This document shows, piece by piece, positions 52,825 through 63,369 of a stretch of DNA of 64,000 bases. The stretch comes from JABMQW01 sp964439935 (GTDB lineage: Bacteria; Fidelibacterota; Marinisomatia; Marinisomatales; TCS56), in the NCBI GenBank assembly GCA_964439935.1, contig CAYTPW010000020.1, positions 4,535 through 68,534 on the forward strand. Direction: 5' to 3'. The notes under the pieces were generated by a model. The model was not told the origin of the DNA, did not search any database, and saw only the letters and a program-made list of their open reading frames with translations. Made by a program: the position numbers and the translations under genes. How positions within the stretch are numbered: the first letter of the stretch is position 1; each line of letters begins with the position of its first letter.

Positions 52825-55131
52825 ATGAAAGTCTTTTCTCCACTCTTTAAAGGTCTTAAATCACATGATTTGAAACTTTATCAGCTTAAGGCCGCAATAT
52901 ACTGCATTAGTGTCGTATTTATCGTAATAGTTGAAACTTATTATTATTATTTCCGCGATATATCTTTTAATGATTTAGTGCCTGATTTTGTTATTGGTCT
53001 ATTGATCGAAATAACTCTGATCGAAATCGCTTTTTTCGGCGTTCAGAAAATCATCAATTTAATCAAATTGGAAATGGCTGAAAGGCAACAGTTGGATGAA
53101 GCAACTAGGTACCGGACTGAATTCAGCCATATGGTAACCTCTATTTCGACCAAATTCATCAATTTATCGACTGAAGAAATTGACAGTGGCATTACACGGG
53201 CTTTAAAAGAAGTGGGCGAACTGGCAAAAGTGGATCGCTGCCATGTATTTCTGATAGATGTAAAAAATGCAAAAATCGAAAATACACATGAATGGTGCGC
53301 GCCGGGCATCGATTCGCATATGGAACAATGGAATAAGCAGCCGATAATGCAATTCGAATGGCTGATGGAGAAACTAAATAATTTCGAAGAGATTCATATA
53401 CCACGGATTACAGATTTACCATCGACGGCGCAGTTGGAACAGGATACTTTTACGTTTTTGAATATTCAATCCATTGTTGCTGTTCCGATTGTTTACGAAA
53501 ATAATCTCATGGGCTACTTAGGTTTTGATTCGGTGCACAAGGAAAGAATCTGGCCCTCCGAGATCATAACATTACTCAAGATTGTCGGCGAAATAATCGC
53601 CAATGCAATTAAAAGGAAAGAAGCTGAACAGAAGTTCGAGAAATTTATAGAGTTCGCTCCAATTGGTATCTATTACAGCGATTTCACCGGTACTGTTAAT
53701 TATGTAAATATCAAGATTACGGAAATGCTGGGATTAACCCGTAATGATCTAATGGGAGCAAGGATTTTCGATAAAGAAATGATCGCGAAGGAACAGAAGT
53801 TTAAGGCGCTGCGATTATTAGGTTTGAGCAAACGGGGTATAGCAACTGGTCCTGATGAATTTACTTTAATAAGAACTGATGGATCAAATTTGACTGTTGT
53901 GGTCAATACCCGCGTAATAACATTTAGCGGTAAGCGGGTTATTCTTGGAATGGTCAGTGATATCACTGAGCAAAAGCAGCTGGAAAAACACCTGCGCCAA
54001 GCCCAGAAGATGGAAGCCATAACTATGGTCACCGGTGGCATTGCCCATGATTTTAATAATATACTGGGGAGCATCTTCGGATCGATAGATATGATGCTTC
54101 TAAAACTGGAAGAAGATCATCCCAGTCGTCGGTACGCTAATATTATCCTGGATCGCAGCCAGAAAGCGGCTGATTTAGTTAAACAGATGTTAGCGTACAG
54201 TCGTCAGCAACAACTGAATCTAAAGGTATTAAATGTAAATCAGATCTTGGGGGGGATCGCCAATTTATTGACCGGGGTGCTTGATGAGAAAATCCATTTC
54301 AATACTGATTTGGCTCCGGATTTGAAGAATGTCAAGGGTGATAAAACAGCCATAGATCAGATAGTGATGAATCTCTGTCTCAATTCCACCGATGCTATGT
54401 CCGCTGGAGGTACTCTGACTATTGTTACGCGTAATGTACAATTTGGTGAAGCGGAAATTTTCGATAGACCGGAAATAAAAATCGGTGAATATATATCAAT
54501 AAAGGTGACTGATACCGGCCATGGAATCCCGGCCGAAAAGATGGCAAAGGTATTTGAACCGTTTTTTACTACTAAAGAAGTAGGTGCTGGTACTGGGTTG
54601 GGTCTGTCAATGGTTTTTGGATTGGTTAAACAGCATAATGGGTATATTTACTGTACCAGTGAGGTAAATAAACATACCACGTTTGAAATTCTGCTGCCCG
54701 CACATGAATCACCCGCTGCAATTGATCAGAAAGAGGTCCAGGCCGATGATCTGTATACCGGTTCGGGAACAATCCTGATTGTAGAAGATGAACTCGACTT
54801 GATCCAGATTTTAGAGGAGATGCTAACTACTCTTGGTTATGAAGTGATATGTGCTACAGACGGTGCATCAGCAATGGAATTATTTGAGCAACATCAGGAC
54901 TCTATCGACCTGATAATATCTGATATAATCATGCCACGCATGGGTGGTAAAGAATTATACCGGAGAGTCAAAGCAATCAACCCTGATACTAAATTCATTT
55001 TTACCACCGGTTATTCAAAAAATTATTTTAACAGTCAAAATAAGCAGATTTCTGGTACCGGGATTTTAGGCAAGCCTTTTCGATTGACCGAAGTCGCCGA
55101 GAATATTAAAATGGTACTTGAATCGAACTAG
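52825..55131 (+). CDS. Hybrid sensor histidine kinase (TM-GAF-PAS-HisKA-HATPase-REC)
   Basis: 768 residues. Two transmembrane helices (~24-42 and ~54-74), then a GAF domain (~105-262), a PAS domain (~270-385, FIEFAPIGIYYSDFTGTVNY), HisKA with H-box GGIAHDFNNILGSIFGS (His408), and HATPase_c with N-box DQIVMNLCLN, G1 DTGHG and G2 GTGLGLS. A receiver domain follows with phospho-acceptor Asp700 in LIISDIIMPRMGG. No DNA-binding output domain, so phosphotransfer to another protein is expected. Kinase and receiver are strongly similar to those of the 57609 gene. Located between the amidotransferase-like gene and the S46 peptidase. Confidence 0.92.
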   Translation: MKVFSPLFKGLKSHDLKLYQLKAAIYCISVVFIVIVETYYYYFRDISFNDLVPDFVIGLLIEITLIEIAFFGVQKIINLIKLEMAERQQLDEATRYRTEFSHMVTSISTKFINLSTEEIDSGITRALKEVGELAKVDRCHVFLIDVKNAKIENTHEWCAPGIDSHMEQWNKQPIMQFEWLMEKLNNFEEIHIPRITDLPSTAQLEQDTFTFLNIQSIVAVPIVYENNLMGYLGFDSVHKERIWPSEIITLLKIVGEIIANAIKRKEAEQKFEKFIEFAPIGIYYSDFTGTVNYVNIKITEMLGLTRNDLMGARIFDKEMIAKEQKFKALRLLGLSKRGIATGPDEFTLIRTDGSNLTVVVNTRVITFSGKRVILGMVSDITEQKQLEKHLRQAQKMEAITMVTGGIAHDFNNILGSIFGSIDMMLLKLEEDHPSRRYANIILDRSQKAADLVKQMLAYSRQQQLNLKVLNVNQILGGIANLLTGVLDEKIHFNTDLAPDLKNVKGDKTAIDQIVMNLCLNSTDAMSAGGTLTIVTRNVQFGEAEIFDRPEIKIGEYISIKVTDTGHGIPAEKMAKVFEPFFTTKEVGAGTGLGLSMVFGLVKQHNGYIYCTSEVNKHTTFEILLPAHESPAAIDQKEVQADDLYTGSGTILIVEDELDLIQILEEMLTTLGYEVICATDGASAMELFEQHQDSIDLIISDIIMPRMGGKELYRRVKAINPDTKFIFTTGYSKNYFNSQNKQISGTGILGKPFRLTEVAENIKMVLESN

Positions 55132-55330
55132 TCCAAACACAATAAAAATCTATCATTATTTAGTTATTGTATTCCCCAAACTAGCAATTTGGAATTTTGA
55201 TGATCGCTGACCACTCAGAAAGAAAAAAACAGGGTTTTGGGCTTGTCCTTAAGTATTATTTAACGCATACTAAACCATTTTGTGGAAATCATCTTAAAAT
55301 TGATAAGGTTCATTTCTTCCGGAGAATAAC

Positions 55331-57463
55331 ATGAAAAAGGCATTTTTAGTAATCGTAATACTTCTTCAATCAAATTATGCTGAGGAAGGAATGTGGCTGA
55401 TTGAACAACTAGGTACACTAAATCTGGCTGAGGAAGGCTTGGAAATCAGCGTTGAAGATATCTACAGCGCTGAAAAACCGTGTCTGGTAGATGCTGTAAT
55501 TAATCTGGGTGGAGGGACTGCCGAATTGGTTTCCCAGAACGGACTGGTCTTGACCAATCATCATGTTGCTTACGGCGGTGTTCAGCGAGCTTCAACTAAA
55601 GGAAAAGACTATCTTACCAATGGATTTCTAGCCACCTCACGTGAAGAAGAAATACCGGCTCCTGGATCCTATGCCAGAGTCTTGCAGGAGATGCGTGACG
55701 TTACCGATGAAATATTGAATTCGACTGATAAGTTCAAAGATCTGGTCGGTCGCAATAAGGCAATCAAACGAAAAATTCGGGAAATGAAAGACCTTATTAT
55801 GGCCGAGTCTAATGATATTGATGTCCGGATCGCAAGTATGTACAACGGCGAAAAATATATTCTGTATAAATTTCAACGATTTGATGACTTGCGTGTGGTT
55901 TATATGCCGCCATTGTCGATTGGCAATTATGGAGCCGACATCGATAACTGGATGTGGCCCCGGCACACCGGTGATTTTGCGTTTTTAAGAATGTATATGA
56001 GCCCGGAAGGTATGGGAGTTGAATATTCTCCTGAAAATGTACCCTATAAGCCGAAAAACTGGCTGAAAATTGCTACAGAAGATCTAAACGCGGGTGATTT
56101 CACCTTTATACTGGGCTTCCCGGGACGCACCAATCGCAACCGCTCATCAGCAGCTATTGATTATTATTTAAATCAATATTATCCCCGTCGGCTCCAACGC
56201 TATGCGAATACGATGGAAATACTCGATCAGATTGCTGAATCTTACCCGGATGCGGCCATTAAAGTGGCCGGTATGCGCAAGGGTCGGGCTAATTATCATA
56301 AAAAGACCCTGGGAATAATCTCAGCAATGGAATCGATTAATTTTTTGGCAAAACAAAATCAGTTTGAAGCCGAATTACAGAAATTCATCATTTCAAAAAG
56401 AAAACTCAGAAAACTGTACAGCAATCTTTTTTCTGGTTTCCAGCAACAATTTGATGAATTATCACAAACCTTCGATCACCGGGAAGCCCTGGCTTTGTTT
56501 AATTATGATGCCGGTACAATATCCGCCGCTGCCAGTAAAATACTTTATACGGTTCTCGAGCGGGAGAAGCCGGAGGAATTCCGTGATCCGGATTTTTCTG
56601 AAATTGAAATCAAACGCAGCGCCCTAAGGATGAAATTTCGCTATTTGAGTTATTATGAATTAGCTGATAAGGCATTATTAAAGCACTCACTGAGCAAAGC
56701 GCTGGCATTACCACCTGATCAACAGATCGTGGGTCTGGAATTCCTGCGTGGACAGGATCTTGATCTGTTCATTGATCAGTTATATGAAAATACAAAACTG
56801 AATGATCCAGAGCTTGTTGAACAAATGTTTTTTATGAGTTCTGACGAACTTCTGTCTCTAAACGATCCATTTATCAATTTTATTAAAAGTATGTACCCGG
56901 AGAGTGAGATTGAAAGGGAAAGAAAGGAGCGCTTTAGTGCTGAGCTGGGGGAACTTCGCCGAAATTATATGTCCTTATTAAGTAGTTATAAAGGGTATAA
57001 AGTGTATCCGAATGCCAACAGTTCCTTGCGTCTCACATATGGGCCGGTCGCCGGTTATTCACCACGGGATGCTGTATCCTACCAACCATTTACAACCTTG
57101 ACTGGCGCAGTCAAAAAAAATACAGGACTACCACCATTTGATATGCCAGTCGAATTACGTCAATTGGCTGAATCTAAGTCATATGGGCAATGGTCGGATC
57201 AGGATCTTGGTGATATTCCGATAGCATTCACACATCAATGTGATATTACAAATGGTAACAGTGGCAGCCCGGTGTTGAATGCTAAAGGTGAACTGATTGG
57301 TATCGCTTTCGATGGGAATTATGAAGCATTATTGAGTGACTGGCAATATAATTACGATATTCAGCGGGCTATCTCGGTTGATATCCGTTATGTGATGTTT
57401 ATAACGGAGAAATTCGCCGGAGCTAGTTATATTCTGGAAGAAATGGGTATAACGGATAATTAA
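55331..57463 (+). CDS. S46-family dipeptidyl-peptidase (DPP7/DPP11 family, Gly at the specificity site)
   Basis: 710 residues, start ATG 55331 after a GGAGAATAAC site; signal peptide MKKAFLVIVILLQSNYA. Typical S46 blocks are EEGMWLIEQLGTLNL, VLTNHHVAYGGVQ (His78), GNYGADIDNWMWPRHTGDFAF (Asp215, in two pieces) and ITNGNSGSPVLNAKGELIG (Ser644). The residue 18 after the catalytic Ser is Gly662 (IAFDGN). In characterised enzymes that position separates DPP7 (Gly, hydrophobic P1) from DPP11 (Arg, acidic P1), so DPP7-like specificity is predicted. It releases dipeptides from peptide N-termini in the periplasm. Flanked by two hybrid kinases. Confidence 0.92.
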   Translation: MKKAFLVIVILLQSNYAEEGMWLIEQLGTLNLAEEGLEISVEDIYSAEKPCLVDAVINLGGGTAELVSQNGLVLTNHHVAYGGVQRASTKGKDYLTNGFLATSREEEIPAPGSYARVLQEMRDVTDEILNSTDKFKDLVGRNKAIKRKIREMKDLIMAESNDIDVRIASMYNGEKYILYKFQRFDDLRVVYMPPLSIGNYGADIDNWMWPRHTGDFAFLRMYMSPEGMGVEYSPENVPYKPKNWLKIATEDLNAGDFTFILGFPGRTNRNRSSAAIDYYLNQYYPRRLQRYANTMEILDQIAESYPDAAIKVAGMRKGRANYHKKTLGIISAMESINFLAKQNQFEAELQKFIISKRKLRKLYSNLFSGFQQQFDELSQTFDHREALALFNYDAGTISAAASKILYTVLEREKPEEFRDPDFSEIEIKRSALRMKFRYLSYYELADKALLKHSLSKALALPPDQQIVGLEFLRGQDLDLFIDQLYENTKLNDPELVEQMFFMSSDELLSLNDPFINFIKSMYPESEIERERKERFSAELGELRRNYMSLLSSYKGYKVYPNANSSLRLTYGPVAGYSPRDAVSYQPFTTLTGAVKKNTGLPPFDMPVELRQLAESKSYGQWSDQDLGDIPIAFTHQCDITNGNSGSPVLNAKGELIGIAFDGNYEALLSDWQYNYDIQRAISVDIRYVMFITEKFAGASYILEEMGITDN

Positions 57464-57608
57464 TAATGCAGCTGCAATTATACATTTCGGTAATGAAATT
57501 ATTAGTACTCAACATTGTTTAATTTACTTTTATATTTCCTCATTGAGATTTGTGTGCAATCAGCAGAAAAATTAAGAATTCACATATGTCAACTCGAATA
57601 AGGCAGAT

Positions 57609-60600
57609 TTGTTTAAATACTTAGTCAACCCTCTTCGCAGCGATTCATGTACAGTCAGGATGTTTCTGGCTAAATTAACAGCTCTTATAATCGGCAACCT
57701 GATTTTTATTTCTTTATTATCGGCTAATAATCAACATACGTTAGAATTTGAGCAAATGACAATCAAAGATGGTCTTTCTCAAAGCACGGTTAATTGTATC
57801 TATCAGGATAGCAAAGGATTCATATGGATCGGTACCCAGGATGGTCTGAATCGATATGATGGATACAATTTTAAAATTTATCGTCATGATCCGGATGATT
57901 CAACCTCGCTCACCAGTAATTATATTAATACAATTTGTGAAGACAGTCAGGGCCGGTTATGGATCGGTACCGAGGGTACCGGAATTGAAATTTTTGATCC
58001 TCGTCTCGAACAATTCATTAATTATCAGAATATACCCAGTGACCCGTCAAGCCTGAGTGATAATTTTATATACTCAATTATTGAAAGCACCGATGAAACA
58101 ATATGGATTGCAACGTCTGAAAGCCTGGAAAAATACCATCCCGAAACAAACGGATTTACACGCTACGAGCGCAGCAAGCGGGACTCAACAGATCATTGGA
58201 CATACTATCTTTTAAAAATTGTTGAAGGCCGCGATGGATTTATCTGGACTTGCACCTATGATGGATTGAGCTGGTTTGATCCAGTCCAGGAACAGTTCAA
58301 TCACTATGTACTGAATAAAAGTGATAGCGGCAATCTGATCAATGAAGAGATAAATACTATTCTGCTGGATGATGATCTTGTCTGGCTGGGAACCAATGGC
58401 GGACTAGTCAAATTGGAATTGAATTCCGGTAGCAGCACAGTATATTCTCACGAGCCTAATAATTCCCAAAGTTTGGTGGACAATGAAATTACATCAATCG
58501 CCAAAGATAATTCGGGTTTCCTTTGGGTAGGTACTTATAAAGGACTGGATCGATTAGATCCAGCTAAAGGTCAGTTTTTACATTTTTCAGCCGATTATAA
58601 TAATTCTAAAAGTATCAGTGAAAATTCAATAATGTCGATATATCAGGATTTTACTGATATTATCTGGATCGGTACATCCGCAAATGGTTTAAATAAATAT
58701 GATCCCGGTAAACGAAAATTCACCCATCATTTTCGACAGCATGACAATCCAAACAGTTTACCAAATAATTATATTGGAGGAATATTCGAGGATCATTCCG
58801 GTTCAATCTGGCTGGGAACAGGTGGGGGCGGACTGTCTAATTTTGATCCTGTGAATCATAATTATCGTAATTTTACGCACGATCCTGATAATTTTAACAG
58901 CATTGCAGATAACGATGTCGGAGCGATAAACGAGGACAACAATGGCAGGCTCTGGATCGGTTTCACCGACGGACTAGACCGCTACGACCCACGGCTAAAC
59001 ACGTTTCAGCATTTTGCCGTGGATGAAGCTGATTCATCAACGACCGGATTATACATGATTTATTCAATCTGCCATGATCCGCTTGGTACGATGTGGTTTG
59101 GATCCTATGGCGGTGGTTTAAGCAAATATGATCCCAAGCAGGATCAGTTTATTCATTATTACCATAAAAAGCAGGATACTACCAGTCTGAGTAATGATTA
59201 CATCAACGTACTCTATTGTGATCCTTCCGGTGATCTATGGATCGGTACCGATAATGGTGGATTGAATCGCTTCGACCGCGATTCCGATCAGTTTATCAAA
59301 TATACAGTAGCTGAGAATAAGTTTTCCATTTACTCGATCCACAATGACCAGCGGGGAAAGCTATGGTTGGGTGTTCATGGTGGCGGTCTTCTTGAATATG
59401 ATATAGAATCAAATCAATTGGTAACCTACACCACTAAAAATGGACTTCCAAATAATGTTGTATACTCAATCCTTGAGGATGAGAATCGAAATTTGTGGTT
59501 GGCTACAAATTCCGGATTGTCAAAATTCAATCCCGAGAGAAATATTTTCCAAAATTATGATTATCGTGACGGTCTCCAAAGCAATGAGTTTAATCAGGGG
59601 GCAGCTATAAAATCCAAATCAGGTATCTTATATTTTGGTGGTATTCACGGATTCAATAGTTTTCACCCGGCTGACATCACTGATAATCCGCATATACCTA
59701 ATATCTTTCTGACCGATTTTAATCTATTTAATCAACGGATTAAACCAGGACCTGGTACTTTATTGGATCAGTCAATTTTGGAGATCAAAGAAATTAATCT
59801 CTCCTATCGGCAAAATGCTTTTTCGATTTTCTATTCTGCTCTGAATTTTTCGATTCCCGAAAAAAACAAATACAAATACATATTGGTGGGTTTTGATAAG
59901 GATTGGGTTGAGGCCGGTAATAGCCGAGTTGCCAATTATATGAATTTAAAACCGGGTTCGTATACATTTAGAGTGACCGGGTCAAATAATGATGGTATCT
60001 GGAATGAAACTGGTGCAAGTGTAAAAATTCACATTGAGCCACCGTTCTGGCAGACAACCATATTTCGAGTTTTCGGATTTATATTTGTATTTGGTTCTTT
60101 ATTCTACCTCATTAATCGGAGAATAACCAGCATTGAGCGACAGAAGCAGACATTGGAACAAATTGTTACACAACGAACAAAAGAATTGGAACAGGCCAAT
60201 CAATCTCTAAATCAGGAGATATTCGAACGCGAACAAATCGATCAAGCATTGCAAGAGAATGTGGACTTGCTGGTAAAATCACAACGGGTTGCGAGATTGG
60301 GATCTTACGCTCTGGATGCTCCCGCAGATACGTGGACTTCCTCCGAAATACTGGATGAAATATTCGGGATTGATGAGCAGTATCCCCGGAATATCGCCAG
60401 CTGGGTGCAGTTGATCCATCCCGATCATCAGGAAGAAATGCTATCCTATTTTCAAATTGAGGTTCTGGAAAATCACCAATCGTTCAATCGGGAATACCCG
60501 ATCATCAGACATAATGACCAGGAGGAAAGATGGCTGCATGGTCTGGGTGAACTAGTGTTTGACGAGAATGGTAATGTAAAGAGCATGATCGGGACCATTC

Positions 60601-61772
60601 AGGATATTACGGATCGGCACAAACTCGAAGAGCAGTTGCGGCATTCGCAAAAATTAGAGGCGATTACCAAATTAACCGGTGGAATTGCCCACGATTTTAA
60701 TAATATTCTGGGTTCTATTTTCGGGGCGGTCGATCTGCTATTAACCCATATTGGAAAAGAGCATCCCGGTCGGAGATATGTCGATTTAATTCTGGATAAG
60801 GGACAAAATGCAGCCGAATTAGTGCGGCGAATGCTGGCTTATAGTCGTCAGCAACTTTTAAGACCCGAACCAGTAAATTTGAACTTAATCATTGAAGATA
60901 TATCGGTACTGCTTAAACGGGCACTTGAAGTAAAAATCACCCTTGATCTGGAACTCGCGGCCGGTCTAAACCAGATCAATGGCGATCGGACCGCCATTGA
61001 CCAGATAATAATGAATTTATGTTTAAATGCCATTGAATCAATGGCAGATGGTGGCAAGCTTACGGTAAAAACTGAAAACAGACAGATCACTGCAAACTCT
61101 ACCGGATTTGATTCTTCAGTGCGTCCGGGCGATTATGTATCGTTAAAGGTCATCGATACCGGACATGGTATCAGTACTGAAGATATCGATAAAATTTTCG
61201 AACCTTTTTACACTACCCGCGAGGTTGGTAAAGGAACTGGTCTGGGTCTTTCGATGGTTTTTGGACTGGTAAAACAACACAAAGGTTATATCCAATGTAG
61301 CAGTAAGCCAAATGAGCAGACAATTTTTGAAGTTATTTTCCCAGTATTAGTCGATTTTGATGTAGTTACATCCGACCAGAAATTTGAAGAAAAAATTATT
61401 AAGGGGAGCGGTTTGATATTGGTTGTGGAAGATGATGCGGATTTGGCCAATATATTGGAAGAACAATTGAAAGAAATCGGTTATGAGGTAATCATTACTA
61501 ATAATGGTGAAGAAGCGTTGTCCATATATAAAAAAATAGGTTCAGATATCAGTCTGGTTATTTCGGATATTATTATGCCCAAGTTGGGCGGTAAAGAATT
61601 ATATGAGAAGCTAAAACAAATTGATCCCGATTTAAAATTCATTTTCACAAGCGGCTATGCTAGTGATGGTGTCTTTAAGAAGTATGATATCGACGTTGAG
61701 ATGATTCTTATAAAAAAACCATTTCGTATCGATGAGATTTCAGCCGTGGTAAATCTAATGATCAATCGATAA
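57609..61772 (+). CDS. Hybrid histidine kinase with periplasmic propeller, Y_Y_Y, PAS and receiver domains
   Basis: 1387 residues from TTG 57609; ATG 57660 (MFLAKLTALIIGNLIFISLL) is a good alternative start for the signal anchor. The sensor is a two-component-regulator propeller with repeats such as CIYQDSKGFIWIGTQDGLNR, ICEDSQGRLWIGTEGTG and ILEDENRNLWLATNSGLSKF. A Y_Y_Y domain (NKYKYILVGFDKDWVEAGNS, PGSYTFRVTGSNNDGIWNE), one TM helix (~818-838), a coiled coil and a PAS domain (~880-1000) follow. HisKA has His1028 (GGIAHDFNNILGSIFGA). HATPase_c is followed by a receiver with Asp1320 (LVISDIIMPKLGG). Unlike Bacteroides HTCS proteins it ends without an AraC-type DNA-binding domain. Confidence 0.92.
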   Translation: MFKYLVNPLRSDSCTVRMFLAKLTALIIGNLIFISLLSANNQHTLEFEQMTIKDGLSQSTVNCIYQDSKGFIWIGTQDGLNRYDGYNFKIYRHDPDDSTSLTSNYINTICEDSQGRLWIGTEGTGIEIFDPRLEQFINYQNIPSDPSSLSDNFIYSIIESTDETIWIATSESLEKYHPETNGFTRYERSKRDSTDHWTYYLLKIVEGRDGFIWTCTYDGLSWFDPVQEQFNHYVLNKSDSGNLINEEINTILLDDDLVWLGTNGGLVKLELNSGSSTVYSHEPNNSQSLVDNEITSIAKDNSGFLWVGTYKGLDRLDPAKGQFLHFSADYNNSKSISENSIMSIYQDFTDIIWIGTSANGLNKYDPGKRKFTHHFRQHDNPNSLPNNYIGGIFEDHSGSIWLGTGGGGLSNFDPVNHNYRNFTHDPDNFNSIADNDVGAINEDNNGRLWIGFTDGLDRYDPRLNTFQHFAVDEADSSTTGLYMIYSICHDPLGTMWFGSYGGGLSKYDPKQDQFIHYYHKKQDTTSLSNDYINVLYCDPSGDLWIGTDNGGLNRFDRDSDQFIKYTVAENKFSIYSIHNDQRGKLWLGVHGGGLLEYDIESNQLVTYTTKNGLPNNVVYSILEDENRNLWLATNSGLSKFNPERNIFQNYDYRDGLQSNEFNQGAAIKSKSGILYFGGIHGFNSFHPADITDNPHIPNIFLTDFNLFNQRIKPGPGTLLDQSILEIKEINLSYRQNAFSIFYSALNFSIPEKNKYKYILVGFDKDWVEAGNSRVANYMNLKPGSYTFRVTGSNNDGIWNETGASVKIHIEPPFWQTTIFRVFGFIFVFGSLFYLINRRITSIERQKQTLEQIVTQRTKELEQANQSLNQEIFEREQIDQALQENVDLLVKSQRVARLGSYALDAPADTWTSSEILDEIFGIDEQYPRNIASWVQLIHPDHQEEMLSYFQIEVLENHQSFNREYPIIRHNDQEERWLHGLGELVFDENGNVKSMIGTIQDITDRHKLEEQLRHSQKLEAITKLTGGIAHDFNNILGSIFGAVDLLLTHIGKEHPGRRYVDLILDKGQNAAELVRRMLAYSRQQLLRPEPVNLNLIIEDISVLLKRALEVKITLDLELAAGLNQINGDRTAIDQIIMNLCLNAIESMADGGKLTVKTENRQITANSTGFDSSVRPGDYVSLKVIDTGHGISTEDIDKIFEPFYTTREVGKGTGLGLSMVFGLVKQHKGYIQCSSKPNEQTIFEVIFPVLVDFDVVTSDQKFEEKIIKGSGLILVVEDDADLANILEEQLKEIGYEVIITNNGEEALSIYKKIGSDISLVISDIIMPKLGGKELYEKLKQIDPDLKFIFTSGYASDGVFKKYDIDVEMILIKKPFRIDEISAVVNLMINR

Positions 61773-62093
61773 AATTGAATTGTCAATAATCCACGTAACT
61801 GTTAGCAATACTTGTGATAAATAAGTCAGCAAATCGGTTCCACAAAAGCTGTTTGGGGGAATTTCAGAGTCCGTATTAATGTTCTAATTTTGCTGGATTA
61901 ATAATAATAAAAACAACTTATACCAATAATAAACTGTTGTGCCTTATTAATACCTGCATCTAAATTCCGCCCGTAGTCTGATGTGATACCATGGATTTAG
62001 GCGACTCTAACAATTATATGATTGTAAGCGGCATTATCCTATATCCCGCAAAACTTTAGACATAACTGATAATAATACATTTGGAGTAACATA
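61773..62093. other. Intergenic region upstream of the cold-shock gene
   Basis: 321 bases without a gene. It probably includes a long 5' leader of the cold-shock gene, as is common for such genes, but I see no clear thermosensor hairpin or cold box. The ribosome site (TTGGAGTAACATA) is just before ATG 62094. Confidence 0.4.
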
Positions 62094-62303
62094 ATGTCAG
62101 AACGTATGACAGGAACAGTTAAGTGGTTTAATGATAAAAAAGGTTTTGGATTCATTAAACGCGATGGTGGTGACGATTTATTTGTTCATCATAATTCAAT
62201 CGAATCAGAAGGTTTTCGTACATTGAATGAAAATGATCGTGTAGAATTTGAAGTCGTTACAACCGAGAAAGGTGAAGCTGCTTCCAAGGTTGTTGTTATT
62301 TAA
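62094..62303 (+). CDS. csp: Cold-shock domain protein
   Basis: 69 residues covering one full cold-shock domain: GTVKWFNDKKGFGFIKRDGG (RNP1 KGFGFI) and DDLFVHHNSIESEGF (RNP2 LFVHH), ending GEAASKVVVI. This five-stranded OB fold binds single-stranded RNA/DNA and acts as an RNA chaperone. Start supported by GGAG seven bases upstream. A terminator follows at 62328, so it is monocistronic. Confidence 0.96.
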   Translation: MSERMTGTVKWFNDKKGFGFIKRDGGDDLFVHHNSIESEGFRTLNENDRVEFEVVTTEKGEAASKVVVI

Positions 62304-62327
62304 CACCTGAAACACAAACTGTTTTTC

Positions 62328-62357
62328 AAGTCCGCGCAGAAATGCGGGGACTTTTTT
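62328..62357 (+). terminator. Rho-independent terminator of the cold-shock gene
   Basis: Outer stem AAGTCC / GGACTT and inner CGC / GCG with one G-G mismatch and loop AGAAAT, followed by six Ts (TTTTTT region 62352-62357). Confidence 0.85.
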
Positions 62358-62506
62358 ATTTATGGACTTTCAAATACTCTATCTAAATAAATTGTCAATA
62401 TTCATATATGCCTAATTTGGGAATAGGGTTAGAATCCATAATATTGTTCGATTGGTTTATTAGAGGTAATTAACAGTTGGAAGATTAATTTCTGCAATAG
62501 TCTGAA

Positions 62507-63337
62507 ATGGAAATAATAGAGATGAGTAATCGATTCCTGAATCTATTCAAAACTAGGATACCAGTTATTGGAATGATCCATGTGGATGCTTTACCTGGGA
62601 CACCTGGTTATGCAGGGGATATGGCTGCTATAATCGATCATGCTCGTACTGAGGCAAAAATATATCTTGATGCTGGTGTAGATGCAGTAGCGGTGGAAAA
62701 TATGCACGATGTACCCTATCTGAAGAGAGTGGTCGGAGCAGAGGTCGTTACTGCAATGACCGTTGTTGGGTATGAAGTAAAACAAATCACTGGTTTACCG
62801 GTGGGGATACAAATCTTGGCTGGAGCCAACACTGCCGCTCTGGCTGCTGGTCAAGCAGCCGGTTTGGATTTCATCCGGGCTGAAGGATTTGTTTACGGGC
62901 ATCTGGCTGATGAAGGATTACTGGAATCTGATGCAGGTGAACTTCTGCGGTATCGCCGGCAAATTGGTGCGGAAAATATTGCTGTACTGACCGATATCAA
63001 GAAAAAACATAGCTCACATGCAATCACTCAGGATGTGGATATTTTAGCAATGGCTCAGGCAGCGGAATTTTTCCTTAGTGATGGTGTTATCATCACCGGG
63101 CAAACTACCGGTGAACCGGCCGATCCGGATGAGATAAAGCGTGTTAAATCGGGTGTGGATGGACCGGTTTTAGTCGGTTCCGGTGTTACACTTAACAACT
63201 TAGCGGATTATATTACATACTGTGATGGATTGATTATTGGTTCCTGGTTCAAACGGGAGGGATGCTGGGAAAATACTGTTGATCCTGAACGGGTATCAAC
63301 TTTTATGTCCCGCATTTTACAAATTCGCGGCACTTGA
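62507..63337 (+). CDS. BtpA/SgcQ-family protein
   Basis: 276 residues forming a TIM-barrel of the BtpA (PF03437) family: IPVIGMIHVDALPGTPGYAG, ARTEAKIYLDAGVDAVAVEN, LPVGIQILAGANTAALAAGQ, FIRAEGFVYGHLADEGLL, VLTDIKKKHSSHAITQDVDI and LVGSGVTLNNLADYITYCDG. Start ATG 62507 or 62522 (MSNRFLN). In cyanobacteria BtpA is needed for photosystem I; in non-phototrophs the family's reaction is unclear and it resembles sugar-operon genes (SgcQ). No sugar operon nearby. Cytoplasmic. Confidence 0.9.
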   Translation: MEIIEMSNRFLNLFKTRIPVIGMIHVDALPGTPGYAGDMAAIIDHARTEAKIYLDAGVDAVAVENMHDVPYLKRVVGAEVVTAMTVVGYEVKQITGLPVGIQILAGANTAALAAGQAAGLDFIRAEGFVYGHLADEGLLESDAGELLRYRRQIGAENIAVLTDIKKKHSSHAITQDVDILAMAQAAEFFLSDGVIITGQTTGEPADPDEIKRVKSGVDGPVLVGSGVTLNNLADYITYCDGLIIGSWFKREGCWENTVDPERVSTFMSRILQIRGT

Positions 63338-63369
63338 CGGCATCAAACGGTTGACTTGACTCTATTAGC

